Shown here piece by piece: positions 33,353 through 41,387 of a stretch of 64,000 nt of DNA; the stretch's first letter is position 1, and every line of letters begins with the position of its first letter. A program made the translations under genes and the position numbers. The stretch is from assembly GCF_040643435.1 (NCBI RefSeq), contig NZ_JBEYUH010000001.1, forward strand, positions 366,694-430,693, read 5' to 3'. The stretch comes from Rhodococcus sp040643435. Lineage in GTDB: Bacteria; Actinomycetota; Actinomycetes; Mycobacteriales; Mycobacteriaceae. Under the pieces are notes generated by a model that saw only the letters and a list, made by a program, of their open reading frames with translations, did no database searches and was not told where the DNA came from.

Positions 33353-34196
33353 TCCGGCCCGAGGCGTCCGTAAAGCAGCGGTCCTCGGAAAGCCCATCGC
33401 GCACTCGAAATCGCCGCTACTGCACCTCGCGGCCTACCGCGCGCTCGGGCTCGACGGGTGGACCTACGAACGCGTCGAGTGCACCGGCGAGCAGTTGCCG
33501 TCCCTCGTCGAGGGGCTCGGGCAGGAGTGGGTCGGTCTGTCGGTGACGATGCCGGGCAAGTTCGCGGCTCTGCGATTCGCCGATGTGCGGACCGAGCGAG
33601 CGGTCACCATCGGTTCAGCCAACACCCTCGTCCGGACGGAGAACGGCTGGCGGGCGGATTGCACCGACGTCGATGGAGTGACGGGCGCGTTGCGATCCGG
33701 CGGAGTCGGTGACCTGACCGGACGGTCGGCGGTGGTCGTGGGATCCGGCGGCACCGCGCGGCCCGCCCTCGTGGGCCTGAAGGAACTCGGTGTCCGGACC
33801 GTCACCGTGGTGGCCCGTTCCGAGGAGAAGGCACGCGCCACCTTCGACTGTCTGGGAGACGGCGTCGAGGCTCGATGGGTGCCGTTCGACGCTCCCGAAC
33901 TCGCCGACCTCTGTGCCGCATCGGCAGCGCTGGTCAGTACCGTGCCTGCCGGTGCGGCATCGCCCTGGGCGGCCGCTCTGGCGCACGCGCCGTGCATCCT
34001 CGACGCGATCTACGACCCGTGGCCCACCCCGCTGGCCGAAGCGGCGAGCGAGCGCGGATCACGGATTCTCGGTGGGCTGCACATGCTGCTCAATCAGGCG
34101 TTCGGGCAGGTCGAACAGTTCACCGGCCTGCCGGCTCCGCGACGGGAGATGGCGCGTGCGATCGGCCTGGAATATCCGGAGCCGGTCGACCACTAG
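33342..34196 (+). CDS. aroE: Shikimate dehydrogenase
   Basis: NADPH-dependent reduction of 3-dehydroshikimate to shikimate, 284 residues. The substrate-binding SKSP lies at 22-25, the catalytic Lys in VTMPGKF near 70, NTLV near 91 and CTDVDG near 106. The nucleotide-binding turn is GSGGTARPAL near 130, and the C-terminus has the conserved G-x-x-M-L-L-x-Q-A (GLHMLLNQAFGQ). GTG 33342 overlaps the mltG end by 11 bp, so translation is coupled; a GTG at 33327 is a less likely alternative. It supplies the same pathway as aroC, aroK and aroB 3-4 kb downstream. Confidence 0.93.
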   Translation: MAADPARGVRKAAVLGKPIAHSKSPLLHLAAYRALGLDGWTYERVECTGEQLPSLVEGLGQEWVGLSVTMPGKFAALRFADVRTERAVTIGSANTLVRTENGWRADCTDVDGVTGALRSGGVGDLTGRSAVVVGSGGTARPALVGLKELGVRTVTVVARSEEKARATFDCLGDGVEARWVPFDAPELADLCAASAALVSTVPAGAASPWAAALAHAPCILDAIYDPWPTPLAEAASERGSRILGGLHMLLNQAFGQVEQFTGLPAPRREMARAIGLEYPEPVDH

Positions 34197-34261
34197 CGGC
34201 CACAGGTATGGCGGGATCCTCACTGTTCCGGTCCCTTCCATCACCCCGTTCTCTTCCGGGA

Positions 34262-34288
34262 TGTCGAAAATGCGGCCTACCGTTCGTA
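34262..34288 (+). promoter_or_regulatory. Candidate ECF-type promoter of the DGPF/sigma pair
   Basis: TGTCGA at 34262-34267, a 17-bp spacer and CGTA at 34285-34288, followed by the DGPF gene at 34337 with an AAGGAG ribosome site. TGTCGA is the -35 motif I recall for ECF42 sigma factors, so the module may be self-activated. Confidence 0.5.
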
Positions 34289-34336
34289 TGGAGGATGAGA
34301 GGCCGGAACCGCCGGCCGCTGGGGAAGGAGCCAGTG

Positions 34337-34693
34337 ATGGCGCAATACCTGCTCGGCATCTATCAGCCCGACGGTGACCCACCGCCGCCGGAAGTTCTCG
34401 ATCCCATCATGAAGAAGGTCGCCGATTGGCAGAGCGCGGCGCGTGAGGCCGGGGTGTGGGTGTTCTCGGCCGGATTGCACCCACCGGACAGCGCCACCGT
34501 CGTGCACGCCGTCGGTGACTCGGTCACCACAACGGATGGGCCGTATATCGAAGGTAAGGAACATATCGGTGGATTCGACATCATCGAGGTAGCCGACCTC
34601 GACGAGGCATTGAAATGGGCCCAGGGGCTTTCCGAGGCCGTCACCCTGCCCATCGAGGTGCGGCCGTTGGCGTTCGGCTCCTGCGCCGAATAA
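34337..34693 (+). CDS. YCII-related DGPF-domain protein (ECF42 partner)
   Basis: A 118-residue YCII-like ferredoxin-fold protein with the DGPF-type motif TDGPYIEGKEHIGGF near residues 66-80. Such proteins are encoded next to ECF42 sigma factors in many actinobacteria and proteobacteria; their biochemical role is not established. ATG 34337 follows AAGGAG by 6 nt (GTG 34334 is adjacent). It is 13 bp ahead of the sigma factor gene and certainly co-transcribed. An ECF-like promoter motif lies about 50-75 bp upstream. Confidence 0.88.
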   Translation: MAQYLLGIYQPDGDPPPPEVLDPIMKKVADWQSAAREAGVWVFSAGLHPPDSATVVHAVGDSVTTTDGPYIEGKEHIGGFDIIEVADLDEALKWAQGLSEAVTLPIEVRPLAFGSCAE

Positions 34694-34706
34694 TCCGACG
34701 CCTTCG

Positions 34707-35954
34707 ATGACGGATCTGCTCCCCGACCACATCGAACGGATCTTCCGCGACGAGTACGGCCGGGCGGTCGCAGTGCTCACCCGCGTCTTCGGCGATATCG
34801 ACGTCGCCGAAGACGCGGTGCAGGACGCCTTCTCGATCGCCGTCGAGAAATGGCCGACGGACGGGGTTCCACCGAGTCCCGCCGGCTGGATCATCACCAC
34901 GGCACGTCGACGGGCGATCGACAAGGCGCGGCGTGAGGCGGCGCGCTCGGCCAAGCACGCCGAAGCCGACCTGCTCCATCCGACGACAGGTGGGGTGCAC
35001 GACCCCGTCTCGCTCGATCGGCCGGAGATCCCCGATGATCGTCTGCGTCTGATCTTCACCTGCGCCCACCCGGCGCTCGCGCCGGATTCGCGCGTCGCCC
35101 TGACGCTGCGCCTGCTCTGCGGACTGTCCACGGCGCAGATCGCCCGAGCCTTCCTGGTTCCGGAAGCCACCATGGGGCAACGGATATCACGCGCCAAACG
35201 GAAGATTCGCGATGCGGGCATACCGTTCCGCATACCGTCCGCGGACGAACTTCCCTACCGGCTCGACGCAGTCCGGTCCGTGCTCTATCTCGTGTACACG
35301 GAAGGTCACACCACGACCGGCGGGCCCGGACTCGTCGACGCGGATCTGTGCGCGGAAGCCGTGCGCTTGTGCCGTTTGCTGCTCCGGCTCGTACCGGAGG
35401 ACCCGGAGACCACGGGGCTGCTCGCCCTGATGCTCCTCGGGGAGTCCCGTCGGGCGGCCCGCACGGGGCCCGACGGCGAATTGGTGCTCCTGGCCGACCA
35501 GGATCGATCGCTGTGGGATCGTGCCCTGATCGACGAGGGGCAGGCACTCGTACGGCGCACCCTGCGATGGAACCTGCCGGGACCATATCAGATCCAGGCA
35601 GCGATCGCGGCCGTGCACTCCGACGGATCCTCGGTCGAGGACACCGACTGGTCGCAGATCGTCGAGCTCTACGACCAGCTGGCAGCCACGACCCCCACGC
35701 CGGTCGTCGCGTTGCACCGCGCGGTCGCCCTCGCCGAGGTGGCCGGGCCCGCCGCTGCGTTGGAGATCGTCGACCGTCTCGGTTTCGACCGCTATCACGT
35801 CTTCCATGCCGTGCGCGCAGATCTGTTGCAGCGCCTCGGACGGATCGCCGAGGCGGATGCCGCCTACGACACCGCCGCGGCACTGACGGAGAACGCGATG
35901 GAATGCGCACACCTTCTGCGGCGGCGTGACGCGTTGCGGCAGAAGCTCAGGTAG
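34707..35954 (+). CDS. ECF42-type RNA polymerase sigma factor with C-terminal extension
   Basis: A 415-residue extracytoplasmic-function sigma factor. Region 2 (EYGRAVAVLTRVFGDIDVAEDAVQDAFSIAVEKWP, about 16-50) and region 4 (LTLRLLCGLSTAQIARAFLV, about 132-151, then TMGQRISRAKRKI) are clear. Beyond residue 180 is the long helical, TPR-like extension that defines the ECF42 group, including AVRSVLYLVYTEGHTTT, ALDMLLGES-like ALMLLGESRRAARTG and VALHRAVALAEVAGP. No anti-sigma factor is encoded nearby; the C-terminal extension and the DGPF partner are thought to take that regulatory place. It ends within the DUF1622 gene by an 8-bp convergent overlap. Confidence 0.92.
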   Translation: MTDLLPDHIERIFRDEYGRAVAVLTRVFGDIDVAEDAVQDAFSIAVEKWPTDGVPPSPAGWIITTARRRAIDKARREAARSAKHAEADLLHPTTGGVHDPVSLDRPEIPDDRLRLIFTCAHPALAPDSRVALTLRLLCGLSTAQIARAFLVPEATMGQRISRAKRKIRDAGIPFRIPSADELPYRLDAVRSVLYLVYTEGHTTTGGPGLVDADLCAEAVRLCRLLLRLVPEDPETTGLLALMLLGESRRAARTGPDGELVLLADQDRSLWDRALIDEGQALVRRTLRWNLPGPYQIQAAIAAVHSDGSSVEDTDWSQIVELYDQLAATTPTPVVALHRAVALAEVAGPAAALEIVDRLGFDRYHVFHAVRADLLQRLGRIAEADAAYDTAAALTENAMECAHLLRRRDALRQKLR

Positions 35955-36327
35955 CGCTGCCGGCGGCAGGCGCGCGGGCGGTGTCCGGCACCGACCGTTG
36001 CCACGGCCACCGGCCGTCGATCTCCAGCTGGAGCGACCAGCTCAGGAACGTTCGGATGACGACGATGATCGCCAGCACGCCCACCGAAGTGAAGGTGGGG
36101 GTGACGGCCACCGTCTTGATGATGTCGCCTGCGACCAGGAATTCGAGGCCGAGGAGGATCGATCGGCCGACATTGCGTCGATACGGTTCGTAGATCGGCG
36201 CGCCCGGACTGCGGCGCGGCGCGGTGACCGCAATCCACGTCGCCAAGAGAACCCCGATCACGATGACGCAGACGCCCACGACATCGATTGCGGTGCCGAC
36301 GCGTTCGAGCAGCCACGAAATGTTCAT
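35947..36327 (-). CDS. DUF1622 membrane protein
   Basis: A 126-residue membrane protein with three hydrophobic segments: about 10-33 (TAIDVVGVCVIVIGVLLATW), 55-75 (RSILLGLEFLVAGDIIKTV) and 82-104 (SVGVLAIIVVIRTFLSWSLQ). The conserved R-x-x-x-G-R-x-x-L-L-G-L-E-F-L-V-A-D/G-D-I motif and C-terminal S-L-E-x-E-x-x-G-R-W-P-W identify DUF1622, of unknown function. ATG 36327 is chosen where the family begins; no strong ribosome site. It overlaps the end of the sigma factor gene in convergent orientation. Confidence 0.85.
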   Translation of the reverse strand: MNISWLLERVGTAIDVVGVCVIVIGVLLATWIAVTAPRRSPGAPIYEPYRRNVGRSILLGLEFLVAGDIIKTVAVTPTFTSVGVLAIIVVIRTFLSWSLQLEIDGRWPWQRSVPDTARAPAAGSAT

Positions 36328-36503
36328 GCAACCAGCCCTTTCCGACCGGGTATCGCAGGCTGCGGCAATCCTCGCAGGAGAACACGTCCACCGTGGGTGT
36401 TTGTCCACAGGGGTCGCAGCCATCCACAGATCGGAGGTCCGATCTCCTCGATGGCCCGGTGGATTCGCAGGAGTACGGCAGGCTGCGGGCTGTGGGGGAG
36501 ACG

Positions 36504-37103
36504 GTGGTTGTGGTGACGGCGGTCGTCGGCGCGATGACGGGTGTGGGGGTGCGTTCTCTGGCCGGCCGGCTGGCCGGACGTCGTCCACCTCCGGTGAGCT
36601 GCGAAGCGGCCTGTCTGATCGTCGCGGTACTCGCGCAGGTCGCCCCCACCGCGACCGGCGTCTTCGCGACGACGGTCTTCGGGTGGTGGTGCGTGTGTCT
36701 GAGCGCCGTCGACCTCCTGGTCCGACGGTTACCGAATGTCCTCACCGTCGGCGGCGCCGGGTCGATTCTGGCCACGGCGGCAGTGACCGGGCACGGCCGG
36801 GAGGCGATGGTCGGCGCGGTGCTGCTCGCCGCGCCGCTGTGCGTCACGCACCTCGCGCTCCCGCGGTCACTGGGCGCGGGCGATGTGAAACTCGCCGTCG
36901 GTCTCGGTGCTGTCGCCGGCATTGCGGGACCGGCCGCGCTGCTTGTCAGCGCCCTGTTGCCATCCGTTCTCACCGCCGGTGCGGCGACGTTCACGCGGGT
37001 GGCGCGCGCCCGTCGGCGAAGTGAGAACTGCGGCGTCGTATTGCTTCCACACGGTCCGTCGATGTGCCTCGCGACCGGCGTGGCGCTGATCACGGCGGGC
37101 TGA
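36504..37103 (+). CDS. Prepilin peptidase (A24 family), short form
   Basis: A membrane aspartyl protease of about 199 residues that cleaves type IV pilin-like leader peptides. It is hydrophobic throughout (six or so helices). The first catalytic Asp is in SAVDLLVRRLPN (about residue 65) and the second in the signature LGAGDVKLAVGLGAVAG (about 124). The N-terminal zinc/methylase domain of PilD is absent, as in Rv2551c of M. tuberculosis. No pilin or Tad genes are in the window. The start is uncertain: GTG 36492, 36504 and 36510 are in frame, and 36504 follows GGGGGAG by 4 nt. Confidence 0.85.
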   Translation: MVVVTAVVGAMTGVGVRSLAGRLAGRRPPPVSCEAACLIVAVLAQVAPTATGVFATTVFGWWCVCLSAVDLLVRRLPNVLTVGGAGSILATAAVTGHGREAMVGAVLLAAPLCVTHLALPRSLGAGDVKLAVGLGAVAGIAGPAALLVSALLPSVLTAGAATFTRVARARRRSENCGVVLLPHGPSMCLATGVALITAG

Positions 37104-37151
37104 CCAGGGGCGGCGTCGCGAGGAAAGAACTCGACGTGGAAGGATGGGAGT

Positions 37152-38339
37152 GTGCTGCGTTGGATAACTGCTGGAGAATCCCATGGTCCCGCCCTCGTCG
37201 CGATGCTCGAGGGGATGGTTGCCGGAGTCGAGTTGACCTCGAGCGACATCTCGGAGCAACTCGCGCGGCGGCGACTGGGTTACGGCCGCGGCGCACGCAT
37301 GAAGTTCGAGGCGGACAAGGTCACCGTGATCGGCGGCGTCCGGCACGGACGTACCCTGGGCGGACCGATCGCCATCGAGATCGGCAACACGGAATGGCCC
37401 AAGTGGGAGACCATCATGGCCGCCGACCCGGTCGATCCCGAACTGCTCGAAGGTCAGGCGCGCAATGCGCCGCTGACCCGCCCCCGGCCCGGCCACGCCG
37501 ACTTCGCGGGCATGCTCAAGTACGGCTTCGACGATGCCCGTCCCGTCCTCGAGCGGGCCAGTGCCCGGGAGACCGCGGCACGTGTGGCGGCCGGCACCGT
37601 GGCCCGGAACTTCCTGCGGCAGGCATTCGGTGCGGAGGTCGTCTCGCACGTGATCTCCATCGGTGCATCCGAGCCTTATGTCGGACCCGAACCCGGCGCG
37701 GACGATCTCGCCGCGATCGACGCGAGCCCGGTGCGGGCCTACGACAAGGCCGCAGAGGAGTCCATGATCGCGGAGATCGAGGCTGCGAAGCGCGACGGCG
37801 ACACCCTCGGTGGGATCGTCGAGGTCGTCGTGCACGGACTACCTGTGGGTCTCGGCTCGTTCGTCAGCGGAGCCGACCGTCTCGATTCGCGACTCGCCGC
37901 GGCCCTCATGGGAATCCAGGCGATCAAGGGTGTCGAGGTGGGCGACGGTTTCGAGACCGCACGCCGACGCGGCAGCGCCGCCCACGACGAGATGAAGCCC
38001 GGTCCCGACGGTGTCCTCCGCTCGAGCAACCGTGCCGGTGGCATCGAGGGTGGCATGACCAACGGTGAGCCTCTGCGGGTGCGTGCCGCGATGAAGCCGA
38101 TCTCGACGGTGCCGCGGGCCCTGTCGACGGTGGACATGACCACCGGCGACGAGGCGGTCGCAATCCACCAGCGTTCGGACGTGTGCGCGGTGCCCGCGGC
38201 CGGCGTCGTGGCCGAAGCGATGGTTGCGCTCGTCGTTGCACAGGCCGCACTCGAGAAGTTCGGTGGTGACTCGCTCGCCGAGACGACGAGCAATGCCCAG
38301 CACTACCTGAAAGGCATCGCGGCGCGGCCGCCGCGGTGA
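37152..38339 (+). CDS. aroC: Chorismate synthase
   Basis: FMN-dependent last step of the common aromatic pathway, EPSP to chorismate, 395 residues. The start MLRWITAGESHGPALVAMLEG is the family signature, GRGARMKFEADKVTVIGGVRHG follows, and the later signatures RSSNRAGGIEGGMTNGE near 292 and RSDVCAVPAAGVVAEAMVALV near 338 are intact. GTG 37152 follows AGGATGGGAG. It opens the aroC-aroK-aroB cluster: 4 bp to aroK, then a 4-bp overlap into aroB. Confidence 0.97.
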   Translation: MLRWITAGESHGPALVAMLEGMVAGVELTSSDISEQLARRRLGYGRGARMKFEADKVTVIGGVRHGRTLGGPIAIEIGNTEWPKWETIMAADPVDPELLEGQARNAPLTRPRPGHADFAGMLKYGFDDARPVLERASARETAARVAAGTVARNFLRQAFGAEVVSHVISIGASEPYVGPEPGADDLAAIDASPVRAYDKAAEESMIAEIEAAKRDGDTLGGIVEVVVHGLPVGLGSFVSGADRLDSRLAAALMGIQAIKGVEVGDGFETARRRGSAAHDEMKPGPDGVLRSSNRAGGIEGGMTNGEPLRVRAAMKPISTVPRALSTVDMTTGDEAVAIHQRSDVCAVPAAGVVAEAMVALVVAQAALEKFGGDSLAETTSNAQHYLKGIAARPPR

Positions 38340-38343
38340 TCCC

Positions 38344-38910
38344 ATGACGCCCCGCCTAGTACTCATCGGCCCTCCGGGAGCGGGCAAGTCGACGATCGGC
38401 CGGCGTGTCGCGAATGCGCTCGACCTTCCGTTGCTCGACACCGACGCCGAGATCGAACGTGTCACGGGCCGGACCATCCCCGAGATCTTCTCCCAGGACG
38501 GCGAACCGGCCTTCCGGGAGATCGAGGAGGAGGTGGTCGCCCGGGCACTCGACACCCACGAGGGGGTCGTGTCCCTGGGGGGCGGAGCGATCCTGTCGGA
38601 GCGCACCCGTGCGCGACTCGCCGGACACACCGTCGTCTATCTCGAGATCAGCGTCGCCGAGGGATTGCGTCGCACGGGGGCCGTCGGAGCTGCCGGTACC
38701 CGGCCTCTACTGGCCGGCGGTGACCCCGCTCGGAAATACCGCGACCTGATGCGCCGCCGCCGGCCCCTGTACCGGCAGTCGGCGACCATCCGGGTACGCA
38801 CCGACGGCCGCAGCCCCGGGCGGGTCGTCCAGCAGGTGCTTGCCAAACTCGAGGCGGCGGACGCCTCCACCAGCCAGACCATCAGCGAGGATCGGAGCCC
38901 CACACCGTGA
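38344..38910 (+). CDS. aroK: Shikimate kinase
   Basis: ATP-dependent phosphorylation of shikimate at O-3, 188 residues. The P-loop GPPGAGKST is at residues 9-17, the shikimate-binding D-T-D (LLDTDAEIE) near 33, F-R-E-I-E (AFREIEEEVV) near 57, GGGAI near 80 and the lid Arg in GTRPLLAG near 118. A C-terminal tail of about 20 residues extends beyond the domain. It starts 4 bp after aroC and its TGA overlaps the aroB GTG, so the three are co-transcribed. Confidence 0.95.
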   Translation: MTPRLVLIGPPGAGKSTIGRRVANALDLPLLDTDAEIERVTGRTIPEIFSQDGEPAFREIEEEVVARALDTHEGVVSLGGGAILSERTRARLAGHTVVYLEISVAEGLRRTGAVGAAGTRPLLAGGDPARKYRDLMRRRRPLYRQSATIRVRTDGRSPGRVVQQVLAKLEAADASTSQTISEDRSPTP

Positions 38911-40016
38911 CCGAACCGGTACGTATCGATGTCGAGACCGCCCAGCCCTATCCGGTGATCATCGGGCGGGGGCTGCTCGGCGACGTCGTCGAAGCACTGT
39001 CCGGCACACGGACCGTCGCGATCTTCCACCAGCCGACGCTCACCGCGACGGCCGAAGCCGTGCGTGAAGCGCTCGCCGAGGCCGGAATCGACGCACATCG
39101 TGTCGAGATTCCGGATGCCGAGGACGGCAAGGAACTCGCCGTCGCAGGTTTCTGCTGGGAGGTGCTCGGCCGAATCGGATTGACCCGATCGGACGCCGTC
39201 GTGAGCCTCGGTGGCGGTGCCGCCACCGACCTGGCCGGATTCGTCGCCGCGACCTGGATGCGTGGTGTGCGCGTCTATCACATCCCCACCACGCTGCTGG
39301 CCATGGTCGACGCCGCCGTGGGCGGTAAGACCGGCATCAACACCGAGGCCGGGAAGAACCTTGTCGGATCGTTCCACGAACCGTCCGCAGTGTTCGTCGA
39401 CCTCGCCACCCTCGAGACGGTGCCACGCAACGAGATCGTGGCCGGGCTCGCCGAGGTGATCAAGACCGGTTTCATCGCCGACCCGGTGATCCTGGATCTG
39501 ATCGAGGAGAATCCCGAAGCTGCGCTCGACCCCGCCGGAACGGTGCTGCCCGAGCTCATCCGGCGTTCGATCGAGGTCAAGGCCAAGGTGGTGGCAGCCG
39601 ACCTCAAGGAGTCGAGTCTGCGCGAGATTCTCAACTACGGGCACACCCTCGGGCATGCCATCGAGCGCCGCGAGCGGTACCGGTGGCGGCACGGTGCCGC
39701 CGTGTCGGTGGGTCTGGTGTTCGCGGCCGAACTGGGCCGGCTCGCCGGCCGCCTCGACGACGCGACCGCCGACCGGCACCGCACGATCCTCGAGTCGGTG
39801 GGGCTGCCCACCACCTACGACCCGGATGCCTTCGCCGATCTGCTCAAGGGGATGCAGACCGACAAGAAGAACCGCGCCGGCATGCTGCGTTTCGTCGTCC
39901 TCGACGGGCTCGCCAAGCCGGGCAGGCTCGAGGGGCCCGATCCCACTCTGCTCGCCGCCGCCTACTCCGAAGTGGCGCGCCAGGGCAAGGCCGACGCGGG
40001 AACCGTGCTGCTCTAG
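38907..40016 (+). CDS. aroB: 3-Dehydroquinate synthase
   Basis: NAD- and metal-dependent cyclisation of DAHP to 3-dehydroquinate, 369 residues. The NAD-binding GGGAATDLAGFVAATWMRGV lies near residue 99, IPTTLLAMVDAAVGGKTGIN near 128, and the metal ligands are in EVIKTGFI (Glu near 185), ILNYGHTLGHAIE (His near 248) and WRHGAAVS (His near 265). GTG 38907 overlaps the aroK stop. In M. tuberculosis the next gene is aroD/aroQ; here a minus-strand maleylpyruvate isomerase-like gene follows instead. Confidence 0.96.
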   Translation: MTEPVRIDVETAQPYPVIIGRGLLGDVVEALSGTRTVAIFHQPTLTATAEAVREALAEAGIDAHRVEIPDAEDGKELAVAGFCWEVLGRIGLTRSDAVVSLGGGAATDLAGFVAATWMRGVRVYHIPTTLLAMVDAAVGGKTGINTEAGKNLVGSFHEPSAVFVDLATLETVPRNEIVAGLAEVIKTGFIADPVILDLIEENPEAALDPAGTVLPELIRRSIEVKAKVVAADLKESSLREILNYGHTLGHAIERRERYRWRHGAAVSVGLVFAAELGRLAGRLDDATADRHRTILESVGLPTTYDPDAFADLLKGMQTDKKNRAGMLRFVVLDGLAKPGRLEGPDPTLLAAAYSEVARQGKADAGTVLL

Positions 40017-40019
40017 CAC

Positions 40020-40631
40020 TCATCCCGGTGGGGGAGGTGGCGTCCACGACGGGTCGCGCCCGGTGAGGCCGATCAAGCGGTCCATCGGTGACCCGTCGTC
40101 GCCCACCGGGACCGCCGGACCGAACAACCCGTTCTCCTCGCGAGAGCGTTCCTCGTCGGTGATGCTCTCTGCGAAAGCGGTGCACGCCGCGATCTCGTAG
40201 GGCTCGCAGACGTAGTCCTGCCCGGTGGCGAGCGCGAGATCCCAGCCGTGGACGACGAGTTCGTCGAGCGCGACGAGTCCGGCGACAGGCGCCGGCAGGT
40301 CGAGTCCACCCGCACGGGTCGTTCCCGCCCAGGCAGCGGGATCCTTCCAGGCCTCGCCGAGGCCCGCCATCAAGCCCGGGATGAGCAGGCGCCAGTCCGG
40401 CGCCAACGTGCCCGCGAGTTCGGGTGGGGAGTCGGTCTCCGGCCCCCATGCTTTGCGCGCCGCCGCCGTGAACGCGAGCGACAATCCGAGTACGTGGTCG
40501 ACGAGCACACCCACGGAGGTCCCGGAGCACGGGGTCGGGGACGACAACTGCGCGTCGTCGATTCCCGCGAGGATGTGCTCCATGCGGCGGGTGGCGGGCG
40601 TCAGGTCCAGTATTCCGGGTGCGTCGGTCAT
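40020..40631 (-). CDS. TIGR03086-type DinB/maleylpyruvate isomerase-fold protein
   Basis: A 203-residue helical-bundle protein of the TIGR03086 metal-binding family, related to the N-terminal domain of mycothiol-dependent maleylpyruvate isomerase. The start LDLTPATRRMEHILAGIDDAQLSSPTPCSGTSVGVLVDHVLG carries the family's Cys and first His, and ALDELVVHGWDLALATGQ near 120 supplies the other His ligand. A thiol (mycothiol)-linked reaction is plausible but unproven. ATG 40631 follows GAGGAGA. It converges with aroB with 3 bp between stops. Confidence 0.85.
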   Translation of the reverse strand: MTDAPGILDLTPATRRMEHILAGIDDAQLSSPTPCSGTSVGVLVDHVLGLSLAFTAAARKAWGPETDSPPELAGTLAPDWRLLIPGLMAGLGEAWKDPAAWAGTTRAGGLDLPAPVAGLVALDELVVHGWDLALATGQDYVCEPYEIAACTAFAESITDEERSREENGLFGPAVPVGDDGSPMDRLIGLTGRDPSWTPPPPPG

Positions 40632-40721
40632 GGGAATCTCCTCGATGTCGGCTACCCGTACAGACCGACGCCAGCGAGAAAAGTGAGCATCCCGACCCGC
40701 CACGGAGGGGCCGGGACGGCC

Positions 40722-41312
40722 TCACTGCTTCGGATCGACCCGCGGGAACACTTCTGTGGGGGAGTCGTCGTTGCGCCAGGCGGGGTCGGTCTGCCGGGAG
40801 CCGGCCGAATCCGTCGAATGCGCCCCGACGCTCACGGGCGCGTGATCCTCACGAGGAGTCGACCAGTCGTCGTCACGGGCGGCCTTGCGCTCGTTCCGGC
40901 GCGCGAAGAACCGGCCCAGCGTCACCGCGGCCATCGCGGGCAGGAACACCAGGAGCACGGTGAAGGCGGCGCCCGAGGTCACCTCGAAGAACAGCGACGT
41001 GACGCCGACCGGAACGGGGGTGACCGCGTCCACCAGCCAGGTCAGAACCCCACCGACGATCCCGGTGACCGCACCGGCGGCGAGCCAGCGCATCGTCAGG
41101 TCCTCACCCTCGTCGGAATCAGGATGTGCGCGGTGGTCGCGGATGCCGTCGAGCCCGGCCCATACGAACGCTGCGATCACCACCACGGCGAAGCCCAGCC
41201 AGCGCAGTACCGATCCCTGCAACGGCCACTGGATGAGAGCGGCACCGAGCAGGACGCGCACGACGACGTGGACGAGGGCGAGCCCGAGTCCGCGAAGCAA
41301 CCAGGGTTTCAT
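40722..41312 (-). CDS. B-4DMT-like four-helix membrane protein
   Basis: A 196-residue membrane protein with four helices (about 5-25, 30-50, 70-92 and 100-122) and a polar, Asp/Ser/Pro-rich cytoplasmic tail of about 65 residues. The helices and the D-G-I-R-D-x-R-x-H-P-D loop (LDGIRDHRAHPDSDE) resemble the actinobacterial B-4DMT family, of which Rv2536 next to pepQ is an example. Transport is suggested by the family name but not shown. ATG 41312 has TGAGGT upstream. Divergent from pepQ with a 75-bp gap. Confidence 0.8.
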   Translation of the reverse strand: MKPWLLRGLGLALVHVVVRVLLGAALIQWPLQGSVLRWLGFAVVVIAAFVWAGLDGIRDHRAHPDSDEGEDLTMRWLAAGAVTGIVGGVLTWLVDAVTPVPVGVTSLFFEVTSGAAFTVLLVFLPAMAAVTLGRFFARRNERKAARDDDWSTPREDHAPVSVGAHSTDSAGSRQTDPAWRNDDSPTEVFPRVDPKQ

Positions 41313-41374
41313 GTACCTCAGGGTAACGGGTGGTGAAGTCGACAGTGTGTCCCGTCCCACAATCGTGATCGCGG

Positions 41375-41380
41375 TAGGTT
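41375..41380 (+). promoter_or_regulatory. Leaderless -10 element of pepQ
   Basis: TAGGTT, 7 nt, then ATG 41388. No Shine-Dalgarno sequence precedes the ATG, and no good -35 is visible. Confidence 0.55.
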
Positions 41381-41387
41381 GAGCGTC

